In this document: in pieces, positions 20,821-33,172 of the stretch
How positions within the stretch are numbered: the first letter of the stretch is position 1
Layout: every line of letters starts with the position of its first letter
Assembly (NCBI GenBank): GCA_025602905.1
Contig: JAHLKI010000034.1
Location: forward strand, 182,335 to 246,334
Origin: Phlyctochytrium arcticum
Taxonomy: Eukaryota > Chytridiomycota > Chytridiomycetes > Chytridiales > Chytridiaceae
Direction: 5' to 3'
DNA: 64,000 nt
Notes under the pieces: generated by a model
The model's database searches: none
What the model was told of the DNA's origin: nothing
Seen by the model: the letters and a program-made list of their open reading frames with translations, nothing else
Translations under genes and position numbers: made by a program

Positions 20821-23038
20821 GGGGATTCCACCCCCCACCCCCTTCGGACAACCAGTAGTGCTGCAGCTGGAGGCAGAAATCAACGCGACGCGTCGGAAGA
20901 ACAAAGACTCGCCGTTTCTGAAACGGAGAGGTCGATTTGCCAGCTTGTTTCAGGAAATCAGACGGCTCGGAGGAGTTTGCCTATTTTGCCAGCGCCACCC
21001 TGTGTTATGGGCCTTAACGGCACGCACGGCTTAGCGCCCACTCATATTGTTCAGCCGTGGCGGTTTGATTGACGGCTGTTAATTTTCGACTAATTTTCAT
21101 GGCCTTTGTCTCAATGAATGGGCCCAATGGACAGGTTAATTTCATGCTTTGTGCAGTAGTTGAGTTGTATAGACAGACAGTGACTATGTCCTCCAAAACA
21201 TCTTCGCATGCATATTGCCTAATATGTCTTCATATCACACGGCAATGCAGGGATCCTCAATGCATCAGAAAGTCATATAACTGATACTGATCCGGCCGTA
21301 ATGTGTAAACGGGGACTTCAGAGGCCTATCCTGTGGGCGGGAACCAATACTGACTGCGTTGACTGCTAAACCGCACGAATAGATCGACGTTCGATATGTT
21401 GCTTTTCTGATGTGCATCCTGAAACGAGATTTCCTCAAAGCCCCGTGAACAAAGCCGGCCTTGAAGTTTTCGTCTGCTGGGCGGCTGCAGAATGGTAGGC
21501 TGGACTTTATACCTGAGGTATTTTTGCCGCCCCGCCTCGACCAACCGCAAAAATGCCGCGCGTCCCAGCTGCGGCAGTCGACCGCACTTGGCCGTCTCTA
21601 AAGTCGCCAAATGGCCGTTTTGCAAATAGAATCCCAGCGTACGCCAAATAATGGAAGCGTTGGCCGAAAGTCCGCTAGAAAGGTCGCCGCTCCATAGTTT
21701 ATTGTGGGGTCTCAGCAATGTCTCAGCAACTAATCATACTAATGGCAAGAGTAATAGATGCAGCTGTCGACAATCAAAGTCTGCGCTACCTACCGCACTT
21801 TTCCACCTACGCGCGGTGCAGCAAAGCGTTTTGTTGAACCTCCCACCGATACCCAGCACTGTCTTCATTCTCGTAAACCACCCAATTATTCGCCACAATA
21901 AAGGATCAAAGCCGCCGCATAGCGCACAACATCAATTAGTCAAAGTTGTCGCAAATCGCATGAAACGTTCTTTGGGAAGTCTCTCTAGCCACATCACGGG
22001 AAAACTGATTATCAACAGGTCTGTTATTAGTGCTATTATGTACTATATAGCGTATCGCCTGTCATTCATGAAAACTCCTTGAGTGGTACGCCGGTATGAA
22101 TTGCCATATCGGAAAGCTGAAGCTGGCGGCCAGCATGTCTGCTCGTCAGATTTCATTCATTCGTCCATCATTGATTGTCAACTATAGTCTGCCACCATGA
22201 GTGGTGTTGAGGGATATGAATTACTATATCGTACGCGTATAATGCTGAAGCTGATGTCCAGCATGTCTGCTCGTTCATTCTTCATCAAGGATAACGTTGG
22301 GCGTCAACCTCCCATGTCCAGTCTGAGCGTGGTAAAGAAAGGTACTATCTATCGGCTTGGTCCCCGTATCAGACCTCATGTTTCCCTCTGAGGTTTTCAT
22401 GGAACGAAGAGCATAAATAGTTTTTCCATTGGTAGCCACAGTAAATCAAGATTAAATTTTTGGAAACATTTGGTCTTCTGATTTCGGTCCTCGAATAGTT
22501 GTCCTACGGCACCCGAGGTAAAGATGGCACATGTACAAATTCCGTTTCTGGGTTAGCTGAATCATTCACCAAGTGGAGCACCAAGTACTCATCATGCGGT
22601 GTGAAAAGTCATGGAAGTCGAACGGGATCTACTCGAGTATCATCTCGCACAAAAATCTTGGTGCCAAGAATTGTCAAACATGAGATTTTCTAGCGGTAGG
22701 CTAAAAAGCCTGAAAACGCCCCGTACCGGTCTATTCATCTTGGTGGCAAGCACTGGTGGCAAGAGGAATCTACGAGTCCGCATTGATGATGAAAGTTCAA
22801 CGCATGGACGTTCGGTAGTGCCGCATTCACCTGTTGGGGAAAATGCAGCGATTCGCGTTGATTCGTCAAGACTTGGACGACGACAATCTATCATATTAAA
22901 ATTCGGGGACAACTGTACAGCCCAGAGTAAAATGCTCTATATACGAAGGATGAGGCAAATATGAGGTTTATGATCTTGCAAAAATAGCGGCGAATATATG
23001 CAAAGTGGCGCCGACAAGCACCTTACTCTATTTCAAGT
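20821..23038. other. Intergenic, no gene recognised
   Basis: The 5' flank of secreted-protein copy 2 and the 3' flank of the zinc-finger gene, with only short unsupported frames between them. Includes a degenerate direct repeat near 22.1-22.3 kb. Confidence 0.45.
22093..22275. repeat. Degenerate direct repeat
   Basis: Blocks at 22093-22146 and 22213-22275 share the order TATGAATT, CCATATCG/CTATATCG, GCTGAAGCTG and CCAGCATGTCTGCTCGT, with an extra short insertion in the second copy. No coding meaning is evident. Confidence 0.5.
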
Positions 23039-25394
23039 CTACTCCGTCATTCCATCTCCGTCCTCTTCCCCTATCTCATCATCGGACGGCCTATCCCGGC
23101 CACCACCTCCACCATGCTGCGCTTCCAGTCCCCTAATAAATGCATCAACCGGATCATATTCTTCCATCTTGATTTCCACCTCGGAATTGCCACGCTCCTG
23201 CTTTTGCTTTGCTGCATTCACTTCGTTAATTTTTATCGAGCATGGCGATTCTTTGCCCGAATCGCCAGTCTTGAGATGCCGTCGAAGAGCATCGGACCGG
23301 GCAAAAGCTTTTTGGCATGCGATACAAATGTACGGTTTGAGACCCCTGGAAACGTTGAAAAAACGTTAGAAACATGTATCGAGTCTTAACAAGGAGGTAA
23401 CGCAAACTTACACATGCAACTTCATATGACGTTTTAAATCATGTTTGCGCGAAAACGTGACGGGACAATGCTCGCAAACAAATGGACGCTCGCCTGTATG
23501 CGATCGGTAATGTGACTTCAAATTGTACGGTCGCGTGAAGGCTGCATATTAGAGTTAGAACCGAACGCAAAAACCAGAGATCAACCGCCCTCTTACTTTT
23601 GCCACACCCTGGGTAGGGACATTGATATAGTGTTTGCGTTGACGTTTTCACTGCCATTTGTGACGGTTTGGGGAGCGGTGGCATGCTCGGGTCTGCGGGT
23701 ACGGGCGATCCTCGTCGATCACGCGGCGGCAAGTTGCCTGTAGACACAGGGGATGAATCGCTTCCAGACGTTGATGAAATGAACTTTCCGGTTGAGTCTA
23801 TAAGTGGTGGTTCGAGTAAACCGCTGCTGGAGGAACTTGTTGATGAGGATGTAAGCGTATGATGCAGAGGGGGTCGTTTTGGGCTATGGTGGCGATAGGC
23901 CGAGCCTGCATTGGCCTCGACTGATGCTTCACGCGACGGGGCAACGCTCGAGGCTGGCGAATGAAACTGTGGGGAAAGGGAGTGTTCTTTGGGCGACTGA
24001 GTACCCAACAGTAACGAGGTGGGCGCAAAATGACCGGGGATTTGGGGGTTATAAGTATAGAGTGGTTGTTGCTGTTGTTGTTGTTGCTGTTGATTATGTG
24101 CAGAGGGGTCTTGCTGATAGGTTTGCGTTGGAGACACGCTTTCCTCATATTCCTGAAATTCTACCATCAGATCATCAAAGGACAGAGTGTGCTGGACCTG
24201 GTTGGCGTTTGCTTCAATTCCTGCTTTATGAGTGACCATACTTTGGGCCAACTGTTGCTGATATAGTAATAACTGCCGCTGACGTTGTTGATACTGCAGA
24301 GCTGCCAGCTGATCTTGAGTCAAGTTACTATACGCATCCGGAGGACTGAGAGCACCCAAATCCAGAAATTGCGTTATGGCAGTAGCGGGAAGCTCCAATG
24401 GAGCAGGATTGGTGCTGTAAGAGAGATATTGACTGGGGGAATAAGCTGCTGCGGGAAGTGGTGAGCTGGTAGGACCCAACGCGGGCGAGCTATTTGGTGA
24501 AGGTATGGCGTGAATCATTGGAGAGGATAATTGCACAACGTTCACCATTCTGTAAAGCACAAAGTAGAGATATCAATTTCTTGAATAGGCGGTAAAATGC
24601 TCGACATCTGATACTTACGAAGGGTCATATTGCGATGGAGTCAGATACCCGTCATCACTCATATCATCGACGCTTATTGACAAATCCTGGAAACCACTCA
24701 AAGAGTTTGAACTCGAACGCCGGGAAACTCGAGCGGGAATCTGAAGAAACGGCGCCGCCGTATCAACACCATTATTGTCAAACTGAGATGGGTCCAGAGC
24801 TGGAGGAACATCGGATGTTGCCGATAAGCTTTCATTGTCGGATTCACCACTGTATATAGATGACCGACTATCATCCACCGCCGCGTCCCGCCATCCATAC
24901 TGCGGCTGCTGAAACGCAGGATCTTCAAAGTTTACAGTCAAATGGGGAACGGATCCGTAGACACTCCCTCCTGAACTGGCGCTGGAAAGGCCAGCTGTCA
25001 GATTGGGCATAGATGTAAAAGTCGTGTTTTGCGGTAAATTGCTATCGGGTTCAAACAAAAGAATATCGGGCCGTGCGGATCCGGGTTGTTGATGTTGTGT
25101 GTGAGGTTGCTGATGTTGGTAATGTTGTTGTTGGTAATGTTGATGTTGTTGCGACTGCTGAAGATCAGGGCCGTTCAGAAGTTCTAGGGCCTTATCTATC
25201 TCATCTTGCTGTTGGTCCAGACTGTCATGTTGTGAATAGTATTGATGTTGATTGTTCATGTTGAGATCGGAGAGCGCGTAGTCTAATTGGCTCTTGCCGG
25301 CGTTAATAAGCGGAATGTAATGCGGTTGGTGTTCTTCTTGAATAGTTAGATCGTCTTGATGTTGAGTTTCCTTTGAAAAGGACGTGGTCATCAT
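23039..25394 (-). CDS. Crz1-like C2H2 zinc-finger transcription factor
   Basis: Four exons on the minus strand: 25394-24619, 24549-23597, 23541-23412 and 23345-23039. They sum to 2166 nt, 721 aa. The N-terminal 560 residues are Gln/Ser/Pro/His-rich and disordered, with poly-Gln runs, typical of a transactivation region. Three consecutive C2H2 fingers follow: [25 protein letters not shown], then [24 protein letters not shown], then [22 protein letters not shown]. The [10 protein letters not shown]...RPF and [10 protein letters not shown] signatures are those of yeast Crz1, the calcineurin-activated factor that enters the nucleus on calcium signalling. Introns fall between and within the fingers, and the joins rebuild them perfectly. 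Many Ser-rich stretches ([11 protein letters not shown]) could be phosphoregulated. A PxLxV-type segment (VPHLTVNF) might be a calcineurin docking site; that is speculative. Confidence 0.93.
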
Positions 25395-26175
25395 CTCTGC
25401 CGTGCTGGACAAATTCCACAACGTCCACTAAGTAGAGGGTCGCGGGAGACAACTCGGCTCAGACTTGTGCGAGCCAACGTCAACCAGCTCTACTAGCAAA
25501 AGCCTACGCGTGTAAATCTTCGATATTGGACAGCAACCCGATTGTAAATTGTAATCCGTGCAGAAAGGACCGAGGGACTTTAGGCCTCCACAAGGCAATT
25601 TGACGCTTGTTTCGTCACGATTCTTTGGCGGCTTGGAAATGAGGGTCGCAAGGGATCCGCACGGGGTCTATCCAAAAACAAGACTGAAATCAGGAAACCC
25701 GTGGTAGGCGCTACTATTGGCTGATAATATTAACTTACCGAGGGTCGCTCTCAATGTTCTGCACAAATGTTTGCTGAAATCGAATTTCGGGTGATTGTTC
25801 GAGAGCAACCTTCGCCGCTTGCCACACTGCCACTGGCCGTCTGCTGCGCATTGCTCTCGTGCGTGGCTTGGGACAGGCTCAGTCATTGGGAAACTCCGCT
25901 CCTCCGCTCGGGGACTGGCGCGGGCACTCGCCGGAGAGTATCTGGAGTATTCATTCTATTCTGGGATGGGGTATTCTCAGACTCCAAACAGATCACAGAT
26001 TGCCGAGGGGTCCTATGCGTGCTTTCTGTATACAAGCAGATGAACCAGTATGAAATCTACTCGACTATTTAACGTTTACGGGGGGATGTCGCGCACAGGA
26101 CATTCACGGTGCTGCCCACAATCTACCTCTATAGTCACTGAGTTCTACGCAAGGCTCAAGATCAACTTGGAGACC
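25395..26175. other. Intergenic, no gene recognised
   Basis: The 5' flank of the Crz1-like gene and the 3' flank of the small-molecule kinase. No supported coding frame. Confidence 0.5.
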
Positions 26176-27326
26176 TTAGATCCAAAGACTTCCGAATAAG
26201 CTTTGGCGGACCCACTCCGTATCTTGTTTGATTCCGGCCCTCAGATACTCCAAGCCCATTTTGATACATTCTTCAATCTTGTCCTTGGGCCAACCCGTCT
26301 GTGCTGGAAACACCAACAGATGCATGCCAAAATGCGTGGCCGCTGTCATGGCGTGCTGGGTGGCATTTTCCACAGATCGCGCATACGTACTCAAAAAAGA
26401 CTGAATGAGTAAATGTGAAACTGGGTTGGAATGAAAGTGATGAGGCAGATACATCTCGGCAACCATTTGTCCAATATCAAATCCAGGGGAGCATAAACGA
26501 GTGGCCTCCCAATCCAAAACGTAAAGCGTTGCGTCAGGTGATGAAGTCTCACTCTTTCCCAAAACATTTGGAATAAGAACATTCCCTGTCCAGAAATCAC
26601 CATGTGTGATCGTATTGCACTTTTCGCTTTGATCAAAAAAGACTTTCGAGCCAAAGGCTTTGGCTTCTGCAAACAGGTCTTGCTGTCCGGCCAGGATCTC
26701 TGGGAATGCGTCGATGACCCCCGCCAGTTGTTCGTACGTGAAATTGAATAGCACTTTTGTTGACACTGTGTAATTCCTCAACACTTGGCGCAATGGTTCC
26801 TGTTCAAGTTGAATCCCCCATCTGTGCAGCTCAGCCAGGTACTTTCCTAAAGCACCCCCAATCTTTCCAGCATTTCCTGCATCTAGTTCGTCATTGACCA
26901 GAGCCGTCTTGAGCGTGCGAGCCTGCTTGACATCTTCGTAGATGGTTGTATTGTGCTCCTTGATGTGCAATAGGGGTTTCGGAGACGTAACAGACACATT
27001 TTGATAGGAGGTTTGAAAATTAATCAAGTGAGAAAGCACTGTGTACTCAAAATGCTATCAAACTGTCAATTCGGCGGTATACCTAGCGAAATCATATTGC
27101 AGCTCACGTTTCGCTCAGCCTCAAACTTGAATGCTTTCCACTTGGCAATGTACGGTTCTGCATGTTTGATGAAGACTGTGTCATATTTGCCATCTGGATT
27201 GTCGCAAAATGCACGAAACGAAAAGTTGGCGTTTCCCTCGCTGATCTGCTCAATCTTGACCGAATGGAATGGGGTTGCGGCCAAAAGCTCGGTGAACTGC
27301 TTGGGGTCAGTGTACTCTTCGGGCAT
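26176..27326 (-). CDS. APH-family kinase, methylthioribose-kinase-like
   Basis: Two exons, 27326-27083 and 27038-26176, with a 44-nt intron; 368 aa. The fold is the aminoglycoside-phosphotransferase / choline-kinase type. The N-lobe glycine-loop region is KIEQISEGNANFSFRAF followed by a Lys-containing strand (DTVFIKHAEPYIAKW), close to the pattern of S-methyl-5-thioribose kinase. The catalytic loop is HGDFWTGN (about H227, D229, N234), and the metal-binding Asp is in VLDWEATRLCSPGFDIGQ (about D257). It should phosphorylate a small alcohol substrate with ATP in the cytoplasm. Methylthioribose (methionine salvage) is possible, but the length and residues do not prove it. The upstream frame has no ATG before 27326. 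The next gene upstream, on the same strand, is another sugar kinase. Confidence 0.82.
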
Positions 27327-27653
27327 CGTGTACGTTATAGGTATCAACTACCGAACAAATGGCCGGCCAAAACGTCTCGCTGGAAAAGTTGGCGAAAATC
27401 TCAAACGTCGCACAAGTTGCCAACGATGTATGCCTGATGTATGCGCAAATCTATATATGACAGAGATATGAATAATGTGCAGTATGATATATACAACGTT
27501 GAAATCTACAGCGAACCAAGCAATCCTTTGTCCTTTATGCTATTCTTTGTGGTGCTCCAGTACTTGATATGTAACATCTCGTTGGGCGTGAAAGAGAGCC
27601 CAATAACTGCATCCACATTGCTACCCACCTCTACAAACTCGTAGCTACAGTGA
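27327..27653. other. Intergenic spacer between two kinase genes
   Basis: Promoter region of the APH-family kinase and 3' flank of gluconokinase. No gene is seen. Confidence 0.45.
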
Positions 27654-28284
27654 CTACCGAAGCTGCAATTGCCTATACGACCGCTCTACTACTTCGTCAG
27701 GACTACCATCTACATCTACGATAATCGTGTCCGTTTCCATGGCTGGATCAGGCTCCTCCAGGATCTCAAATTGACTTTTCAGCAACTCTGCCTTGAAAAA
27801 ATGCTCTTTGCGAGCAGCAACTCGGTTGCACAATAACGTTTGGCTACCCTTCAGATACAAGAATCGCAGGTCATGGGTATTTGGATCAACAGATTTCCGG
27901 AGATGGTCGCGGTATGTTCGTTTCAGAGCGGAGCAGGCAAGAAAGACGGTAACGTTCGGTTGATTGCTGGTGTGAGTACGAAGAGCAGAGACGCAATCGT
28001 CGAGCCAAGGGAATCGGTCTTCATCCGACAGCGGCTTTGATGGGAAAATCCGATTAGCCAACAAAAAGGACCCTCGGTTCATAGACAACACAGTGCGTAC
28101 ATACCTGTCCACTTTGCATCTTGGCCCGATTAGCTTCCGAATGCAGGTCGTCGGCGTCAATGTATGTTCCGCGCGGACCGACTCGGTCTGCCAGGCCTCG
28201 AGCTATCGTACTTTTTCCGCTGCCGGCTGTACCCATTATTATCACGACCTGCCATGGTTCGACGACGTTGGTGCTTCCTTGCAT
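27654..28284 (-). CDS. Gluconokinase
   Basis: Two exons, 28284-28105 and 28034-27654, with a 70-nt intron (GTATGT...AAAG); 186 aa, the usual size for thermoresistant-type gluconokinase. It phosphorylates D-gluconate with ATP to 6-phosphogluconate, feeding the pentose phosphate pathway. The P-loop GTAGSGKS is at residues 18-25. Family motifs are YIDADDLHSEANRAKMQSGQ (gluconate binding), PLSDEDRFPWL across the exon join, ACSALKRTYRDHLR (the CSALK signature) and FLYLKGSQTLLCNRVAARKEHFFKAELLKSQFEILEEP near the C-terminus. All conserved elements are present and in order. Confidence 0.95.
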
Positions 28285-28921
28285 GTTGTGCTGAACTCTT
28301 TTCTAGCGCCTTTCCTCTGGTAAATACGTAGAGGATTCACAAGGCTGAAGGTTTAAAGTTCAAAAACTGAGGCAAATGCACACGTCACTGATGCTGGAAA
28401 TTGTATGACTGCGCCTCCAGCCTTGGTAAGCCGAAACTCCGCTATTATTCCGCTTGAGGCTTATATACCCTCGCGGCATCCACGGGTACCGACATTGAAT
28501 AACCCGGTGAATAAGGAATAACAACCTTAAGATGTGCTGAATAACCACCGCAGTATAGTTTGCAAGCATGTATGCTTTGTTTGTCTCCTGGAAATCATAT
28601 TTTCCATTGTAGGTGATCGGTTCAGGAGACACTCACGAGTGGGAAAAGGGTGAAAAAGAATCAACCAAATGAGACCACAATTTACCCGTGCCCGCGGCGA
28701 CAAGGTTTAAAGGTTAAGCTTAAAGTATATAACAGTCCACGACACCCAAAACAACTGTTCCAAACTTGGGTTCTGTTATGTGCGGGCAGAAACGATTGTC
28801 CGGCCCGACCGGCCCTCCGTGGGTTGTGCCTGGGGAGCCCAAACTACAATATGGATCTAAAGCTGTGATTTTCCCTGAAGTTTTGCGCTTCTGATAATAG
28901 TAGTTCAATTCACACCTTTGC
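28285..28921. other. Intergenic, no gene recognised
   Basis: Divergent spacer between gluconokinase (minus) and a small plus-strand ORF. No domain is seen. Confidence 0.45.
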
Positions 28922-29296
28922 ATGATGGACCGCCTGGCAATTACCTTCATTTCCATGGGTATCTCAATACCAGTTATACTGTGCCTGATCATATTATGGT
29001 TCCGGCGATACCATAGGCAACACCGAGTTGCCAAAATGCGAGAGGTTCCAAAAATTTCCATCATATGCGCTACCCCCGGCTCAAGCATGGCAAGCGGTTT
29101 ACATTGGCTGCCACGGATACCAGACGTGACTGGACGGTTTCTATCAGTAAAGGCAAGCCCAAGAGATGTAGAAAGCGCAGAAGTGGCGCCTACGGCTCAG
29201 CGTCAAGAGAAAGCCAAGGCGAAAGCTAAGGCGAAAGCCAAGCGGGCCCGGGACAAGCAGGAGACGAGTCCACTTAACCCTGAAGATACACTATAG
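28922..29296 (+). CDS. Small single-pass membrane protein, hypothetical
   Basis: An uninterrupted frame of 124 aa. Residues about 5-27 form a strong transmembrane helix (ITFISMGISIPVILCLIILWF), followed at once by a basic stretch (RRYHRQHRVAKMR) as in a membrane-anchored cytosolic protein. The C-terminal third is highly charged, with a repeated Lys-Ala run (KAKAKAKAKAKRARDKQE). I do not recognise a family. Compositional logic and a clean ATG support it, but the length is modest and there is no splice evidence, so it may be chance. Confidence 0.4.
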   Translation: MMDRLAITFISMGISIPVILCLIILWFRRYHRQHRVAKMREVPKISIICATPGSSMASGLHWLPRIPDVTGRFLSVKASPRDVESAEVAPTAQRQEKAKAKAKAKAKRARDKQETSPLNPEDTL

Positions 29297-29544
29297 TCGA
29301 GCTATAACCCGCTTGCGCATACAATCAGTCCACGAGCCACACATCCCAGGGACCAGCCCATCGACCCACTAAATGTGGCATCCGAGGCGTACGTACTGGT
29401 CAAAAGAGTAGTTCTTCAAAAGCAGCCAGTGCGGGCAACGAGACAAATTGTCATGGCGATGTGTTTTTTCATTTGTAAATATAATAATTCTCCAAAAAAG
29501 AATGAAGGATATAGGATACATCCCGAAAATGCGAATGTTGGCAT

Positions 29545-32500
29545 TCATTGCTTGACCAGTTTCTTTGCCGTACCGATTTGACACGAGTTGACCTAAGGGA
29601 AGAGACCACCAGTCATTCACAGTGTTCATCTGACATTCCCAAGAAAAACACAAAATTACCTTGGTCGCAAAACGTAAGGAACACAATGTTTCCTGGAATG
29701 AACCGGCCAACGGCGAGACGTTGACAAACATCAGTGTTTTCGAATTGCCACCTGTAATTCCAGAAAAGTCAGCACTTACTCATGGTATCACGGGGATGCC
29801 GACAACACACTTACCAAGACTTCCTTGCAAAAGATACGTCAGCTTGCTGTTACGGTACGGCACAAACTTATCGCCATTGGCCAAAGCATAAATAACATCT
29901 CCCAAGCAACTCAGACTCTTGTTGATGGCTTGCGTCTCCTTTAGACGGTCCCCAGTAGACCCGGATGATGAGAGCCGCTCAGATCCGGCCAAATCGATCA
30001 AATTGAGAATACCCTGACTGCTCTCCGATGTGAGGGAATTATAACCAGTGAGGCGAAGGGTAAAGACGCTGAGTTACTAGGTAAGCAAGGATAAACTGGG
30101 TTGAGACATCCCGCTTGACCTACCTGTGACTTCTGGACGACCGTTCATTGCAGTTAGTGGCTGCAACAGCCCGATTGTGGGAGGCCTTCTTCAAAACATT
30201 GTGCACCTCTGCCGGTGTCGTCACTTGCACTAAACGAAAAGAGAAAAGTCAGCACTAAAGGCTTGATTCATTATTTCATCGCGAGGCAAACCTGTTTGAA
30301 TTTCCGTCACACTTGTTTTGCCCGTGACCGGATGATGTTTAATATCGTGCTTCTTATCTTCTCCAGTTGTGCTTCCTCCGCCAATCAAATCACGTATGCT
30401 TTCATTGTAAATCTCCAAATACTGCGCCTCCATTTCATAGGTCCAGCCTTTTTCTTGGAGTGCCTGCGCGGTGGCAAATATTTGGAGCACCGCTCGGGGA
30501 ATCATTCCCATTTGCTCAGAATCATCCGTTGCATTGGAAGGGCCTTCCATGCTGTTGAAAATGGGTACTTAGTAGGGTTGACAGCAGATATGTTGCAAAT
30601 TTCTTACGTGAATGTCTTTCCGCTTCCAGTTTGACCGTATGCAAAGATGCAAACATTATACCCGTCGAGGGCCGATTGAACAAGTTGAGAAATTTCGTCG
30701 AATACCTCAAGTTGCTTGGTACCAGGTTGAAACACCTAACGTTAAATCTCCTTAGCACTCTGCTCAAATGTAGCAATGCTTGAAAGGTACCATACCCGAT
30801 CGAAAGAGAAGGGGTAAGCCTTGGCAACAGCTTTTTGACCCGATGCGGACTCCTGTGACATTTGATTGAGATTTTCTTTATCGGGTTAAAAGACGATGTT
30901 TAGCTTACCACTGATTGCCGGAGTTCTATTATCTTATCATCATTATCGGAAAAGCCGATATGTGACAGAATCTCGTCCGATTTGTCGCTCAGTTCACCCT
31001 CTACAGTAACAAGGAATGAGCATCAACCCCACCCAAAGGAGTTAAAATTGAAGACTTACGAAGTGGGGGCCGAACACGACAGAATACCCGAATATTGCCC
31101 TTCAATTCCTACGATATTCATCGTTAGTCTGGCAATCGGGCACTGGCATTTGGCACAGACACTATACCTGGATGGTATTATGTAATTTTCGGCGCATCGT
31201 TTCCTCTTCACGGACTTTTGATTCTAATGTCTGGGCTAGAGCTTGGGCATCAGCCAATGCTGTCTCCAGCTCTGCGACACGGGCATCACGGATTCGAACA
31301 GTCTCCTCTGTTTGCTGTGAACAGGAGTGTAAAGGGTCAGCCGTGTATCAGGTTATCAAGAAAAAATGCATTCGTACCTCTAATCGTAGCTTGTTGGCTC
31401 GACAGTCAGCCTCCAACGTAATCGTCAAAGTTGATTGTGACGAGATGGTTGACTATTCACCAAGTAAAATTAGCGATGGAAGGATTAGAAAACATGGGAG
31501 GTTTTGCACTTACACGTAGTCGAGAATTCTCTTCCTTTGCCGATGTCAGCTCTTCCTCCAAATTGTTGTAGTTTCGTTTCAGTTTGTCTAGCTCCTGATT
31601 AACATCGTCTAATTCGCGCTTATGGCGGGATTGACAAATCGCCAGCTCTTCTTCGTGCCTTCGTTTGAGAGACTGCAAAAACATCGCTTGAGAAACCCCC
31701 CTTCCAAAAGGAACAGCAAACGCCTCAAAATACCTCTTGCTCGTTTTTAAGGTTGGTGAGTTGTGAGACGTATGTATGGTTCTCCTGCTCTTTCACTACA
31801 ACTTGATTTTCGAGGGTTTGACGGAATGAAATCAATTCATTTACTAGTAAAGAGACGCGTCAATCTTCAGTTTACAGAGGATGACTAGTAGTTACGTACT
31901 GGTGGAACGACTACTGGAAAGTTCCTCGGTAAGATTTGATATTTGTGTTTTGGAGTTGCTCAGTTCTGAGCGCACATCATTATTATACTCTTCGAGATCC
32001 TGAAGTCGCCCCTGTCGGATCAAACTGTCAGGAATTGAGCGAGTTGATAAGATGACATTTGTTTCGGACCTTCACATCGTAAGCGGCGCGCTTCTTTTTA
32101 GGGGGACCAGATAAGGTGCTATCCGGGGCAGGGTTCTTGGCTGGTGCGGCAGCTTTTACAGTTGCTGATGTCTTTGCCGCAGGTGCACGGGCGCCAGTTA
32201 CTCCAGGCCGTAATGTTCGTGTAGTTCCTGATGTCGTTCTGGGTGCTGTGGTCCTCGGAGCGGCCACCCTACTTTTCGCCAAAGCAGTGGTGCGAACCCC
32301 CGAAACTCTTGTCGTTTTCGTAGTTCCAGTCCCGACACCTTCACCCGATTCTGTTCTAAGTCGCGTATTTCGCGTTGCGGGACCAGACGCCCCAACTTCT
32401 GGCTTTCGTTTCAAGGAAGTATTATGAACGGGAAAAGCCTCAGAAGTGGGGGGGTGGTCCTCCTGTTGGGCAGCACGAGTGTCAACCCAACGGTTAGGAG

Positions 32501-32766
32501 CCGCACACCTCCCATCGAAAAAAAATAAGGCTGGCCTACCTGTGGTACAACGTTCTCCTCCTCTACTGATGGGTCCGCTTTGGTTAGCCCAAGACTGATA
32601 GGCTTCAGCGCTAGTTGCGCTATTTTACTTGGAGGTTTCAACCGTCCCGGTGTGGAATTTCCCAACGGTAACCGGCTCGTTGCTGTTGTCTATACATGAC
32701 AAATGTTTCATCAGCGTAGCACTTCTGAAAAGTTGAATTCCTGATCATTACGTTTTTGTTTTCCAT
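29545..32766 (-). CDS. Kinesin-14 (C-terminal motor kinesin, KAR3/KlpA-like)
   Basis: I resolve 17 exons: 32766-32752, 32689-32540, 32462-32070, 32011-31900, 31843-31734, 31672-31514, 31452-31378, 31314-31168, 31108-31060, 31000-30909, 30852-30796, 30735-30608, 30551-30292, 30229-30124, 30068-29815, 29751-29660 and 29592-29545. The sum is 2247 nt, 748 aa, with every join in phase. The basic N-terminal tail (about 1-185, Arg/Thr/Pro/Ala-rich, with [10 protein letters not shown], a likely nuclear-localisation or microtubule-binding segment) is followed by a coiled coil (about 187-385). The kinesin-14 neck [16 protein letters not shown] leads into the motor. The P-loop is GQTGSGKT (487-494), switch [10 protein letters not shown] (610-618) and switch II DLAGSE (643-648). 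Motor-last order means a minus-end-directed spindle motor. The first exon is only 15 nt (MENKN). The exon 3/4 boundary is the least certain. Confidence 0.93.
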
Positions 32767-33172
32767 CCTGACGCGTTTTTTGAGCCTTTCTTGATTCCTC
32801 TACAGATCCTTTGCTGGTAATCGTATGTGGATAGGTTGGAGTGTCGTTCGTTAGTCTTTTTTTTTGGCGATGATTGAATCTTGGCTACATTTTTGGAACG
32901 CGAATTCCTGTTTGCTCCTTTCGGACACGTGTCACATGATTTCAGCATCTTGATTCTTGAGAAAACTCTGCAGAGTCCCCCGGAGAGTCCCCAGTGCCCC
33001 CCTCTTCTCAGATGTACTTTCACTTTGTGAATCGAAGACGCAATCTGCCTACAACCTCACTGGATCAGCGGAACCCACTATAGGGTGGTCAAATTTGAGT
33101 ACTTTTTTACATGAAAACCAAGAAATTTATACAGGGGAGGGGCATAACGGACAAAGTGTACAGGTAAAAGGT
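32767..33172. other. Intergenic, no gene recognised
   Basis: Short spacer between the kinesin start and the end of the LPMO-like gene, both on the minus strand. Nothing else is seen. Confidence 0.45.

Noticed and set aside
23798..24235. Overlapping frames on both strands inside the zinc-finger gene
   Set aside because: They are shadows of the poly-Gln and Ser-rich exon of the Crz1-like gene.
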